Positions 1 to 6,546 of a stretch of 9,791 bases of DNA are shown in pieces. Origin of the DNA: Methanomicrobiales archaeon (lineage in GTDB: Archaea; Halobacteriota; Methanomicrobia; Methanomicrobiales; Methanospirillaceae); assembly GCA_012798365.1 (NCBI GenBank), contig JAAZNH010000209.1:1-9791 (forward strand). The letters run 5' to 3'. Position numbers and translations under genes: made by a program. How positions within the stretch are numbered: position 1 is the first letter of the stretch; each line of letters starts with the position of its first letter. The notes beneath the pieces were generated by a model. The model made no database searches. It saw nothing but the letters and a program-made list of their open reading frames with translations, and was not told where the DNA came from.

Positions 1-1286
1 CCCTCCAAAGAATCATGAGAGTCCTGCGACGCTTCAAGGAGCTGGCAGAGGACCTCTTCGCTGGTGGTACAGCATCGCGCTCCGGCTGCATGTAATGCAG
101 TATACACTTCCGCAGCAGATCCTTTTGCAAAATCACAGGACTGAAACGTCCGGTCTTCCGGCAGGTGGATGATGAGCCGCGCCGGGTCGCAGTCGCGTAG
201 TGCAAGGAGGACCGGCAGGTTGCCTGCCCCGACCGGGTGGACAGAAAGCACAACGGAATCTGCAGTCCGCAGCCATCCTTTCAGTTTTTCCAGTGCATGG
301 GCCGGGATACCAGAGAATGGCAGTACCGGTATTACCGGCAGCTCCAGTGTTGTTGCGGTAAGATAATCGGTATCGGTGGTGGCAAGAATCCCGGCACTGA
401 TTGAGAAGTCCCTGCCGGCAAGGAACTGCAACAGCCCGGTCCCGCTTCCCCCGCCCGATATCACCAGGACATGATGCGGCCGGCAGCACAAACCCTGCCC
501 GCCTTCAGCCCGGACGGGCACTAACCAGATCCTGCCGGTGGCCGGGTGGCGCGAAATCATGACCTCGGCACCATAAACATCCCGGATCTTTGCTGAAGTC
601 AGCACCTCGGCGGGCATACCCTCAGCAACCAGGGCGCCGTCCTTGATCATGATGAGCCGGTCGCAGTACATGGCCGCGAGGTTGAGATCATGGAAGACCC
701 CGATAATGGTTTTGCCGGATGCAGCGAGATCACGCATGAGCGACAGGATCTGGACCTGGTGGGCAAGGTCGAGGTGGGATGTTGGTTCATCCAGGAGGAT
801 GACCGGCGTGTCCTGGGCAAGGGCACGGGCAATCAGCACCCGCTGCCATTCCCCGCCGCTCAGGGTCCGGATGGACCGGCCGGCAAGATGCGCAATGCCG
901 GTCTCTTCCAGGACACGATGGCAGCGGTCATAGTCTTCAGGCACCAGGGAGGCAAACCTGCTGGTCCTTGCATACCGGGCCATGAGAACAACCTGCAGCA
1001 CGGTAAAGGAGAACGGCCGTGCCTCGTCCTGCGGCACAAAACCCAGCCGGGTCCCGAGCTCTGCGGGCGAATAATTCCGGATATCCTGCCCCTCAAGTTC
1101 CAGGGTGCCACGGGAAGGCAGGACGCGGCTGATGGCCCGCAAAAGCGTGGTCTTGCCCGACCCGTTCGGCCCGATGATGCCGGTGAAGGTTCCGGCTCCA
1201 AAGGAGCAGCTGACCGCCCGGAGGATCTCTTTTCCGGGGTAGCCGGCATGGAGGTTTTCGATGCGGACCATGAGGGAGTCACTCAT
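1..1286 (-). CDS. ABC importer ATPase (FecE/BtuD type) with long C-terminal extension, partial
   Basis: This is the cytoplasmic ATPase of a Fec/Btu-type importer, driving uptake of a corrinoid, haem or iron-siderophore type ligand. I translated it by hand: the frame stays open from the ATG at 1286 to the left edge (428 codons, 3' end missing). Visible motifs are an A-loop Tyr16, Walker A GPNGSGKTT (39-47), Q-loop Gln86, signature LSGGE (142-146), Walker B VILLDE (162-167) with catalytic Glu167, D-loop (170-173) and switch His199. The canonical domain ends near residue 256. At least 160 more residues follow, beginning with a Gly-rich turn ISGGGSGT (276-283) in an alternating strand/helix pattern that suggests a Rossmann-like domain. 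The start overlaps the permease stop as ATGA, so the two are translationally coupled. I recall some archaeal BtuD homologues being similarly long, but the extension's function is unknown to me and the substrate is not settled by sequence. Confidence 0.93.
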   Translation of the reverse strand, partial: MSDSLMVRIENLHAGYPGKEILRAVSCSFGAGTFTGIIGPNGSGKTTLLRAISRVLPSRGTLELEGQDIRNYSPAELGTRLGFVPQDEARPFSFTVLQVVLMARYARTSRFASLVPEDYDRCHRVLEETGIAHLAGRSIRTLSGGEWQRVLIARALAQDTPVILLDEPTSHLDLAHQVQILSLMRDLAASGKTIIGVFHDLNLAAMYCDRLIMIKDGALVAEGMPAEVLTSAKIRDVYGAEVMISRHPATGRIWLVPVRAEGGQGLCCRPHHVLVISGGGSGTGLLQFLAGRDFSISAGILATTDTDYLTATTLELPVIPVLPFSGIPAHALEKLKGWLRTADSVVLSVHPVGAGNLPVLLALRDCDPARLIIHLPEDRTFQSCDFAKGSAAEVYTALHAAGARCCTTSEEVLCQLLEASQDSHDSLE

Positions 1287-2230
1287 GCTGCACTCTCCCG
1301 CTGGTACACCAGCCAGATAAAGAACGGCGCCCCGATAAACGCGGTGATGATCCCGACCGGGAGATCCGAGAAGAAGGTTCTCGTGATTGTATCAGAAATG
1401 ACCAGCAGGATCCCCCCGGCAAGGATGCAGGCCGGTATAACGACCCGGTTATCCGGCCCAAGGAGCATCCTGACCACATGCGGGGTGACAAGTCCGATGA
1501 ACCCTATTGAGCCGGCAACCGAGACCGCGCCCCCGACAAGGAGGGTGCTGCCTCCCAGGACGATCCACCGTGCCCGGGACGCATCGATACCCAGGTGCGC
1601 TGCGGTCTCCTCGCCAAGCGAGAGCGCATTGAGATCCCTGCCCATGAGAAAGAGGATAAGACCGGCAGTGATCAACAAGACCCCGGATAAGGCTGCATCC
1701 TGGTACGAAGCATTCCAGAACCCGCCCATGAGCCAGAAGAGGATCTGGTGGACATTCTCCCCGGCGATTGCGATGAGGAAGGAGACGATGGCAGAGAAGA
1801 AGAAGGAGACGGCAATGCCGGTCAGCAGCAGGGACTCAACAGAGATTACGCCCCGGCGGCCGGCAATCGCCCAGACGACAAGGATAGCAAGAACCGCGCC
1901 GGCCCAGGCAAAGAGCGGGACAAAGAGCCCCCCAAGGAACACAATGGCAATGGATGCGCCCAGCGCCCCGCCGGACGATGTGCCGAGGATATACGGGTCG
2001 GCCATCGGGTTTTTAAACAGGGATTGCATGGCAGCGCCGGCAACTGCCAGGCCTGCCCCGATAAAAAACGCTGCAAGGACGCGGGGGAACCGGATTCCCC
2101 AGATGATCTCTGCTGATCCCGGATTTGTCAGGACCAGTCCAAAACCGGACGGTCCGGTGATGGTACTGAGGACAATTGTCAGCAGTGTGACGGTAACCAT
2201 GCAGGCAATTATCAGAGCAGAACGTGTCAT
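1283..2230 (-). CDS. FecCD/BtuC-family importer permease
   Basis: This is the membrane subunit (315 residues) of the importer, expected to act as a homodimer with the downstream ATPase and to accept ligand from the upstream binding protein. The family motif NPMADPYILGTSSGGALG lies at about residues 74-91, and the second conserved block GFIGLVTPHVVR followed by a DNRVVIPA stretch lies near the C-terminal third. Hydrophobic segments run through the whole length, as expected for a family with about ten helices. An in-frame ATG at 2263 would add 11 polar residues, but I chose the ATG at 2230 because it overlaps the binding-protein stop as ATGA, the same arrangement used at the next junction, and because the first helix then begins directly. 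The order binding protein, permease, ATPase is the standard one for this class. Metal-chelate, haem and cobalamin are all possible substrates. Confidence 0.95.
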   Translation of the reverse strand: MTRSALIIACMVTVTLLTIVLSTITGPSGFGLVLTNPGSAEIIWGIRFPRVLAAFFIGAGLAVAGAAMQSLFKNPMADPYILGTSSGGALGASIAIVFLGGLFVPLFAWAGAVLAILVVWAIAGRRGVISVESLLLTGIAVSFFFSAIVSFLIAIAGENVHQILFWLMGGFWNASYQDAALSGVLLITAGLILFLMGRDLNALSLGEETAAHLGIDASRARWIVLGGSTLLVGGAVSVAGSIGFIGLVTPHVVRMLLGPDNRVVIPACILAGGILLVISDTITRTFFSDLPVGIITAFIGAPFFIWLVYQRESAA

Positions 2231-3288
2231 GGATTCAACCCTCCCGAACCGTGTTTCCCCCACGGAACGGGATACAGGGCAGATCCCGTCTCATTGGCGT
2301 GGAGGAACCTCCGGTGGTAGTTTTGCAGGACCGTATCCGGATCCACATCAGCAAACTGATCGGGATAGACTGCCTTTGCCAGGTATACCATCCCGACCGG
2401 GGCATGGGGACTGAAGAGGAAATTCCCGTTTACAACAAATACCCGGTTCTCTTGTGCAGCCCGCATCGTGGAAAGACCGGGCCGATCACGCAACCGGGCA
2501 TATTCCCCCTCCATCGTCTTGTCATTATCTGGTATGATACACTTGATAATAAAATCTGGATCGCGTGTCACGAGCCATTCATTGCTGATCCGGGTCGCAT
2601 TAAAAAAGACCTGCCCGGAAAGACTGTGGCAGTTCAGCATCGTGATAACTGAGTCTGCAGCAGAAACGTTCCCGTACGCAACATAATCCGAATACGATTC
2701 TATGTAGATCACCGGGCCGGAACCGCGCCCCCCATGAATACGGCTGCTGACCAGTGCCAGGGTCTCTTCACAGAACATGGCATATTCCCGGGCTTTGTCA
2801 TCATGCCCGGTCAGGGTCCCCAGTTCGCGGGCGATCTTTGGGAGGTCTCCGGCTTTATGGGACTCTACAGGTACAGCGCGGATACCGGCAGCTTCCCATG
2901 TTCCTGCCGTGGCCGGGCGCATTGCAGAGATGAACATCACCATGTCCGGTTTCAGTTCCAGGATCCGCTCGTTGTCCGGTCGTTTCGCATCCCCGACACT
3001 GACCGCGTTGGGCAGAAATTGCAGGAGTTCCGGCTGGTTCTGGACAAGCGATTCCGGCACACCTATGACATGATCTCCTGCCCCGATAATGACCAGCAGT
3101 TCTGCGGTATCGCTGGAGAGGCAGATAATGCTGGGCGAGGGTACGGAGTCATTTCTCTCCGGCAGGTTTTTTGCATGCACGGACGTGCATCCGGTGAAAA
3201 GAACCATGAACAGCACTATTCCTGCGGTAAAAAGGAAAAATACCGGGGTGATTCCGGATTCACTCTGCCAATGGATTGTGCCGCGCAT
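2227..3288 (-). CDS. Fec/Btu-type ABC importer solute-binding lipoprotein
   Basis: This protein (353 residues) captures ligand outside the membrane and hands it to the permease. The N-terminus has a short polar stretch, a hydrophobic core at about 15-32 and a lipobox-like LFTGC ending in Cys34, so it is probably lipid-anchored on the outer face. The -3 residue is Phe rather than Leu, which is slightly unusual. From about residue 53 it follows the periplasmic-binding-protein type 2 fold: IICLSSDTAELLVIIGAGD, then VGDAKRPDNERILELKPDMV, matching the first lobe of BtuF/FhuD-like proteins. A TGA lies two codons upstream of the ATG, which fixes the start. The Shine-Dalgarno is weak, with only a purine-rich run at the preceding gene's stop. 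The stop overlaps the permease start as ATGA. The ligand is not predictable from the motifs seen; a corrinoid is attractive in a methanogen but is inference. Confidence 0.92.
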   Translation of the reverse strand: MRGTIHWQSESGITPVFFLFTAGIVLFMVLFTGCTSVHAKNLPERNDSVPSPSIICLSSDTAELLVIIGAGDHVIGVPESLVQNQPELLQFLPNAVSVGDAKRPDNERILELKPDMVMFISAMRPATAGTWEAAGIRAVPVESHKAGDLPKIARELGTLTGHDDKAREYAMFCEETLALVSSRIHGGRGSGPVIYIESYSDYVAYGNVSAADSVITMLNCHSLSGQVFFNATRISNEWLVTRDPDFIIKCIIPDNDKTMEGEYARLRDRPGLSTMRAAQENRVFVVNGNFLFSPHAPVGMVYLAKAVYPDQFADVDPDTVLQNYHRRFLHANETGSALYPVPWGKHGSGGLNP

Positions 3289-3321
3289 AGGTCAGGATGG
3301 TGATACCCTTTTTCCTCTCTC

Positions 3322-3687
3322 TTACGAAGATCCGCAGACCCGGGTGCGTTCATAATCCAGGACAAACCGGATGAATGCACCCGGTTCCTCACAAGAATCA
3401 TGCACAAGGGTCTGCTCGGTTTCCTCGTCAGACCGGAACATTCTGATGCTTTTTCTCTCATGCGGGCTCGTGTGGTACTTGACCTCGAGAGGATTTTCAT
3501 GACCGTGAATTCCCGGCATACGGGAATAATTGTACGCAAACGCGACTGCCCATTCCTTCTCCTGCATGTCGACGTATACGGTGCTCACCAGGGGCCGGTT
3601 GTGGTGCCGGATCAGCACCTGGTTTTCAAACTGCTCGATCGTCTTCCTCATTGTATCATCCGGGCGATACCCGAAATATCGTGCCAT
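3322..3687 (-). CDS. Hypothetical 121-residue soluble protein between pilins and importer
   Basis: I do not recognise this protein. It has no signal peptide or membrane segment, so it is probably cytoplasmic. It is charged and fairly rich in histidine (28, 29, 61, 63, 72, 76 and 96), with two cysteines (99 and 118). The middle part (about 34-56) reads as alternating strands, VSTVYVDMQEKEW then AVAFAYNY, followed by PGIHGHENPLEVKYH. Such a composition could suit metal or cofactor handling, but that is a guess. A GGAGG Shine-Dalgarno sits seven bases before the ATG, which supports real translation. It starts 27 bases after the second pilin and ends 33 bases before the binding-protein start, so it is very likely co-transcribed with both groups. 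The opposite-strand and other-frame ORFs here lack such support. Confidence 0.75.
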   Translation of the reverse strand: MARYFGYRPDDTMRKTIEQFENQVLIRHHNRPLVSTVYVDMQEKEWAVAFAYNYSRMPGIHGHENPLEVKYHTSPHERKSIRMFRSDEETEQTLVHDSCEEPGAFIRFVLDYERTRVCGSS

Positions 3688-3714
3688 TTACATTCCTCCC
3701 GTTTTTTATCGTTC

Positions 3715-4251
3715 TCACGGAACAATCGTGATTTCAGATTTCGCAATCATTTTTCCCCGCGGATCAACCAGTTCAACCCAGAAGGTCTTGCCGACATTGG
3801 CTGAATTGTTGAACCATGCGGTATATGCTGAACTTGGCTGGAGCCAGGGGCCTTCGTGGTACGGAGGATCGATCCGGGCAATATCTCCCGCACGGAATGT
3901 CTTGACCCCGATTCCACCGTTTTTCTTCAGCCACGCCGTATTGGTGCTGTCAACAACAGAAGTCAGATTGACAACATCAACGGAATGGGTGGATGTGCCA
4001 AATGATTCCGCCGGATGAACGAGGATCTTTACCGTGGGAGTACCAATCGGATCGCCCCCGGTATGCTCGATAGTGAATCCTTCAGTGATACTGTATTTCC
4101 CCTGGATGGTAACCTGGGGTGCTTTGGTGGTTTCCTGGGATAATCCCCCGGAGAACGCACTGACCACTGCCGCGATAATAATCGTCACAACCAGCATCAG
4201 CATAACGCCGACAACCGGAGAGACTGCTTCCTGGGTAGATTGCCTCATCAT
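3715..4251 (-). CDS. Archaeal type IV pilin-like protein (second of tandem pair)
   Basis: This is a 178-residue surface protein of the archaeal pilin N-terminal (DUF1628-like) family. A short leader MMRQSTQEA precedes VSPVVGVMLMLVV and a hydrophobic helix to about residue 33; prepilin peptidase would be expected to cut before Val10. The helix is the usual pilus-core segment, and the remainder is a beta-rich extracellular domain ending in VELVDPRGKMIAKSEITIVP, a C-terminal pattern shared with the neighbour upstream. The ATG directly follows the TGA of that gene with no gap, and a GGTGA element within the neighbour's last codons could act as Shine-Dalgarno. A second ATG one codon later is possible. 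It may be a pilus subunit or a pilin-like component of another surface assembly; no assembly ATPase, membrane platform or prepilin peptidase gene is present here. Confidence 0.9.
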   Translation of the reverse strand: MMRQSTQEAVSPVVGVMLMLVVTIIIAAVVSAFSGGLSQETTKAPQVTIQGKYSITEGFTIEHTGGDPIGTPTVKILVHPAESFGTSTHSVDVVNLTSVVDSTNTAWLKKNGGIGVKTFRAGDIARIDPPYHEGPWLQPSSAYTAWFNNSANVGKTFWVELVDPRGKMIAKSEITIVP

Positions 4252-4950
4252 TCAGCTCACCACATTAACATCCTGGCTGAAGATCATTTTCCCGCTTGGT
4301 GTGTGGATCAACCGGACGCTGACAGTATCGCCGGTCCGGAGGTGATACCATTCGCGTCCCAGGACCGCCTGCATCCCGTCCATGTCGGTATCATAATCAT
4401 AGACGCTGCCATCGGTATACCTGAAGCGGGTCGAAGGACTGACACCATAGCCGGCGGACATCCCGGCGGGGCTGCTGTGCATCCGTGTCCCGATCATGAG
4501 GGTGTAATTGCCGTACATCTGGTCGGGGAAGTGACTCATGACTGCACTCTGGTTGACACCCGGGCCATAACCTTCCGGACCCTGGTACTTGTTATCGCTG
4601 AAGTGGGTGTTGGCAAATGACGAGGCACTCACATTGGGGCCGGTCACGCGCACACCCCCTTTGGTTCCATCGGCTGCTTTCCATGATGTGACCAGTTCAA
4701 CATCTTTTGTCGGAACCGGGTCGGAGGTGCCGGTAATGGCGAGATCGAACATACTGTTCTGCCATGTTCCGCCATTGATAATCTTACACTGAGCCGAGAT
4801 CTGGGGAGCTTTCTGTTCCGGAGAAGTAAGACCTCCGGCAAAAGCACTCACGACTGCTGCGATAATGATCACAACGACAAGCATGAGCATAACCCCGACA
4901 ACCGGGGACACTGCTGCATCTGTCCATTTTTCCAAAGTATTCTGTTCCAT
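4252..4950 (-). CDS. Archaeal type IV pilin-like protein (first of tandem pair)
   Basis: This is a 232-residue archaeal pilin-like protein. The leader MEQNTLEKWTDAA precedes VSPVVGVMLMLVV, with probable processing before Val14, and the hydrophobic helix continues to about residue 38. The exported domain is rich in Gly, Ser, Thr, Asn and Tyr and ends in VRLIHTPSGKMIFSQDVNVV, homologous in style to the end of the next protein. An in-frame ATG at 4974 would add eight residues, but I chose 4950 because a GGAAGGA Shine-Dalgarno lies five bases before it and the resulting leader length is typical. The first gene of the chain, it has an AT-rich promoter region upstream. Its N-terminal helix is nearly identical to that of the second pilin while the central domains differ in length and sequence, which points to an old duplication followed by divergence. 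Confidence 0.9.
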   Translation of the reverse strand: MEQNTLEKWTDAAVSPVVGVMLMLVVVIIIAAVVSAFAGGLTSPEQKAPQISAQCKIINGGTWQNSMFDLAITGTSDPVPTKDVELVTSWKAADGTKGGVRVTGPNVSASSFANTHFSDNKYQGPEGYGPGVNQSAVMSHFPDQMYGNYTLMIGTRMHSSPAGMSAGYGVSPSTRFRYTDGSVYDYDTDMDGMQAVLGREWYHLRTGDTVSVRLIHTPSGKMIFSQDVNVVS

Positions 4951-5144
4951 ATCATCCTTCCATTTTTGGGGCATTCCTGCCGGGGGATTCCCTCGGGCAG
5001 TTCCCGATTGCTGTGATTATACAAGTAAAATTGAGATAAAACTATTTTAATTGATCAAAGGAACCTTAAGATTCGTAACATGAAGTGTTATGCCATGAAA
5101 ACACAAGGACATTTTTTTCAATTTCCCGATACCCGCGCATTCTA
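4951..5144 (-). promoter_or_regulatory. Upstream region of the pilin-importer gene chain
   Basis: This 194-base gap holds no convincing gene. On the minus strand an AT-rich block (5014-5060) contains TATA-like candidates: TTGTATAATC at about 5015-5024, which would give a leader of roughly 45 bases, and TTTTATC near 5035-5041. The leader could form a hairpin at 4977-5000 (arms CTGCC and GGCAG with an inner GGG/CCC). No clear T-rich terminator separates it from the upstream regulator gene, so read-through from that operon is possible. Which element is the real promoter cannot be decided by eye. Confidence 0.45.
5076..5090. repeat. Inverted repeat TAACA-N5-TGTTA
   Basis: A perfect five-base inverted repeat with a five-base spacer lies upstream of the pilin-importer chain, about 126 bases before its first start codon. 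It could be an operator, but its length allows chance occurrence. Confidence 0.35.
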
Positions 5145-5432
5145 TCAGGAAGGAATCAGCGTCAGCCGGGCTGAACGGATCCCCCGCCGCCCCATGAGCT
5201 GCTGTTCCAATGCCCTGAACCGTGCAACGTCTCCACGGACCAGGATAATCTCAAGACCTACCTCTCCGGCCATGTGGGCATGAAACGAGGTATGAATAAT
5301 CTCCTGGAATTCGTTTTTCAGGGTCAGCATTGACGGGCGGGCACTTTTCTGCCCGGTCTCAAAAATGACGGTTATCATTCCCTGCTGGACAAGAACCGGC
5401 GCGTTTTTTGATCCGGTTGTGGCATTCATCAT
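5145..5432 (-). CDS. Stand-alone NikR C-terminal-like metal/ligand sensor domain
   Basis: This 95-residue protein resembles the ACT-like C-terminal domain of the nickel repressor NikR and lacks the N-terminal ribbon-helix-helix DNA-binding domain. The run from Met19 (MITVIFETG) through FHAHMAGEVGLEIILVRGD (50-68) to the closing GIRSARLTLIP aligns without gaps with NikR's LHVH...CLEIAVLKGD and its C-terminal strand. His51 and His53 fall on NikR ligands His87 and His89 (E. coli numbering), but Cys95 is replaced by Gly59 and His76 by Asn40, so the square-planar nickel site is incomplete. I chose the ATG at 5432 because GGGAG lies five bases before the CCGTG spacer's end and the ATG shares a base with the upstream stop (TGATG); a GTG at 5435 is the alternative. 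It may oligomerise and sense a different ligand, or act with the upstream 64-residue partner. Function is inference. Confidence 0.75.
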   Translation of the reverse strand: MMNATTGSKNAPVLVQQGMITVIFETGQKSARPSMLTLKNEFQEIIHTSFHAHMAGEVGLEIILVRGDVARFRALEQQLMGRRGIRSARLTLIPS

Positions 5433-5626
5433 CACGGCTCCCCCCTGGCAACCAGGTTCAGCTGCATGTTATTGTGGAGGAGGCGATCCTGGCGGGTGAA
5501 CCGGGTTGTTATTTCGTGAACACGGAAATTTGTTCGGGCCGGATGATCCTGCTCAACCGGCGCCTGTGTACCTGGGTACCTGCGTGAAACTGGTATGCGG
5601 GGATAATTTGCTTCCCGGACTATCAT
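5432..5626 (-). CDS. Hypothetical 64-residue protein coupled to the NikR-like domain
   Basis: I do not recognise this small basic protein. It begins MIVREANYPRIPVSRRYPG, is rich in Arg, Pro and Asn, and ends with HNNMQLNLVARGEP; there is no membrane segment, signal peptide or evident ribbon-helix-helix pattern. Two facts support it as a real gene: a strong TATA box at 5654-5664 puts the transcript start within about ten bases of its ATG (a leaderless or near-leaderless start, with no Shine-Dalgarno), and its stop overlaps the start of the NikR-like gene as TGATG. An overlapping 27-codon ORF from the ATG at 5636 uses another frame and cannot be excluded as the true first ORF. It could supply the missing DNA-binding or partner function to the sensor domain, but nothing in the sequence proves this. 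Confidence 0.5.
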   Translation of the reverse strand: MIVREANYPRIPVSRRYPGTQAPVEQDHPARTNFRVHEITTRFTRQDRLLHNNMQLNLVARGEP

Positions 5627-5632
5627 AGTTGA

Positions 5633-5664
5633 TCATAACAGGTTCTGTATTCCAAATATTTAAA
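5633..5664 (-). promoter_or_regulatory. TATA-box promoter of the NikR-like operon
   Basis: On the minus strand TTTAAATATTT (5654-5664) is a near-ideal archaeal TATA box. With usual spacing the transcript should start around 5633, some seven bases before the ATG at 5626. Confidence 0.65.
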
Positions 5665-5670
5665 CTATAC

Positions 5671-5683
5671 AACAAAATTTGTT
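5671..5683. repeat. Inverted repeat AACAAA-A-TTTGTT beside the TATA box
   Basis: A perfect six-base inverted repeat with a one-base centre lies six bases upstream of the TATA box of the NikR-like operon, where a transcription factor could act on TBP/TFB binding. It is AT-rich, so chance is possible. Confidence 0.4.
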
Positions 5684-5719
5684 TTAAGACAAGGAAAATT
5701 GTTTATGGTGATGGATCAG

Positions 5720-5737
5720 GCCAGTAAAAAGCCTGGC
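5720..5737 (-). terminator. Possible transcription terminator after the second importer
   Basis: Read on the minus strand, GCCAG and CTGGC arms enclose an eight-base loop with a run of five T, 25 bases after the ATPase stop. Further T-rich sequence follows near 5694-5699. Archaeal termination depends mainly on T-runs, so this is suggestive only. Confidence 0.3.
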
Positions 5738-5761
5738 AGGACTGGATTTCCGGGATGGATA

Positions 5762-6538
5762 TTATCGCCCCGGTTTTGCCCGGAACGGAACCAGAAATGT
5801 TCCGAATTCGTTCTCCACCACAAATGAATCCACGCCATACACCGAATTGATGCAGGCCGGATTCAGGATCTCCTGCGGTTTACCATACCCGGCCATCGTC
5901 CCCTGCCTGAGAACTACAACCGTGTCCGCGTACCGGTATGCAAGATTCAGGTCGTGAACCGCAATGATCATGCCGGTTCCCCGTTCCCAGGTCAGCTCCC
6001 GCATGCTCTCCATCACTTCGATCTGGTACCGGATGTCAAGGGCGCTGGTAGGCTCGTCAAAGAGGAAGAGCTGCGGGTCCTGCGCCAGCGCCCGGGCAAT
6101 GAAGACCTTCTGGCGCTCTCCCCCGGAGAGCTGGTCCATATAACTGCCGGCCAGATGCGACATCTCCAGGGCATCGAGTGCAGCCTGGACGCGGGAAAGA
6201 TCCTCATCGGACACGGACCACCTGATATGCTGGCGCCGGCCTAAAAGGACCGCTTCGAAAACGGTTGAATAGTGTGTGTAGGTAAAATGTTGTGGCACAT
6301 ACCCAATCATCTTTGCAAGATCGACCGGGTCCATCTTCCGGATATCCTTACCATCAATCGTGATCGTCCCCGAAGTCTGGTCATGGATCCCGGCGATGGT
6401 CTTAATCAGTGTGGACTTGCCGGACCCGTTGGGCCCGACAAGCGCAACAATCTCGGCACTTCCCAGGGAGAGCGAGATCGCGTCAAGGACTTTTTTATCG
6501 CCATATACCTTGCTTAGGTTTTCGATGACCATCTCCAT
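5762..6538 (-). CDS. Second Fec/Btu-type importer ATPase
   Basis: This is a cytoplasmic ABC ATPase of 258 residues, the normal length for FecE/BtuD proteins and without the extension seen in the ATPase at the left edge. Motifs: A-loop Tyr12, Walker A GPNGSGKST (35-43), Q-loop Gln83, signature LSGGE (137-141), Walker B LFLFDE (157-162) with catalytic Glu162, D-loop SALD (165-168) and switch His195 in VHDLN. The frame is open further upstream to an ATG at 6808, but that extra part lies inside the permease gene and reads as a non-protein His/Arg/Pro-rich stretch. I chose the ATG at 6538, eight bases after the permease stop, with a GAGGTG Shine-Dalgarno overlapping that stop. It pairs with the permease upstream; the ligand is likely a metal chelate, haem or corrinoid. 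Confidence 0.95.
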   Translation of the reverse strand: MEMVIENLSKVYGDKKVLDAISLSLGSAEIVALVGPNGSGKSTLIKTIAGIHDQTSGTITIDGKDIRKMDPVDLAKMIGYVPQHFTYTHYSTVFEAVLLGRRQHIRWSVSDEDLSRVQAALDALEMSHLAGSYMDQLSGGERQKVFIARALAQDPQLFLFDEPTSALDIRYQIEVMESMRELTWERGTGMIIAVHDLNLAYRYADTVVVLRQGTMAGYGKPQEILNPACINSVYGVDSFVVENEFGTFLVPFRAKPGR

Positions 6539-6546
6539 GACACACC

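Noticed and set aside
860..1282. Minus-strand 140-codon ORF inside the first ATPase
   Set aside because: It is in another frame than the ATPase (which has Walker A, signature and Walker B) and has a Ser/Pro/Arg-rich shadow composition.
2231..2263. Longer start of the first permease at 2263
   Set aside because: The ATG at 2230 gives an ATGA overlap with the binding-protein stop, like the next junction, and begins directly at the first hydrophobic helix.
690..2414. 574-codon open frame on the plus strand
   Set aside because: It runs antisense to the ATPase and permease, whose motifs are unmistakable; its translation is Pro/Arg/Ala-rich with no domain, as expected for the shadow of a GC-rich gene.
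5432..5626. A frameshifted NikR ribbon-helix-helix upstream of the sensor domain
   Set aside because: None of the three minus-strand frames in this stretch shows a ribbon-helix-helix pattern, and the TGATG junction looks like an intended gene boundary.
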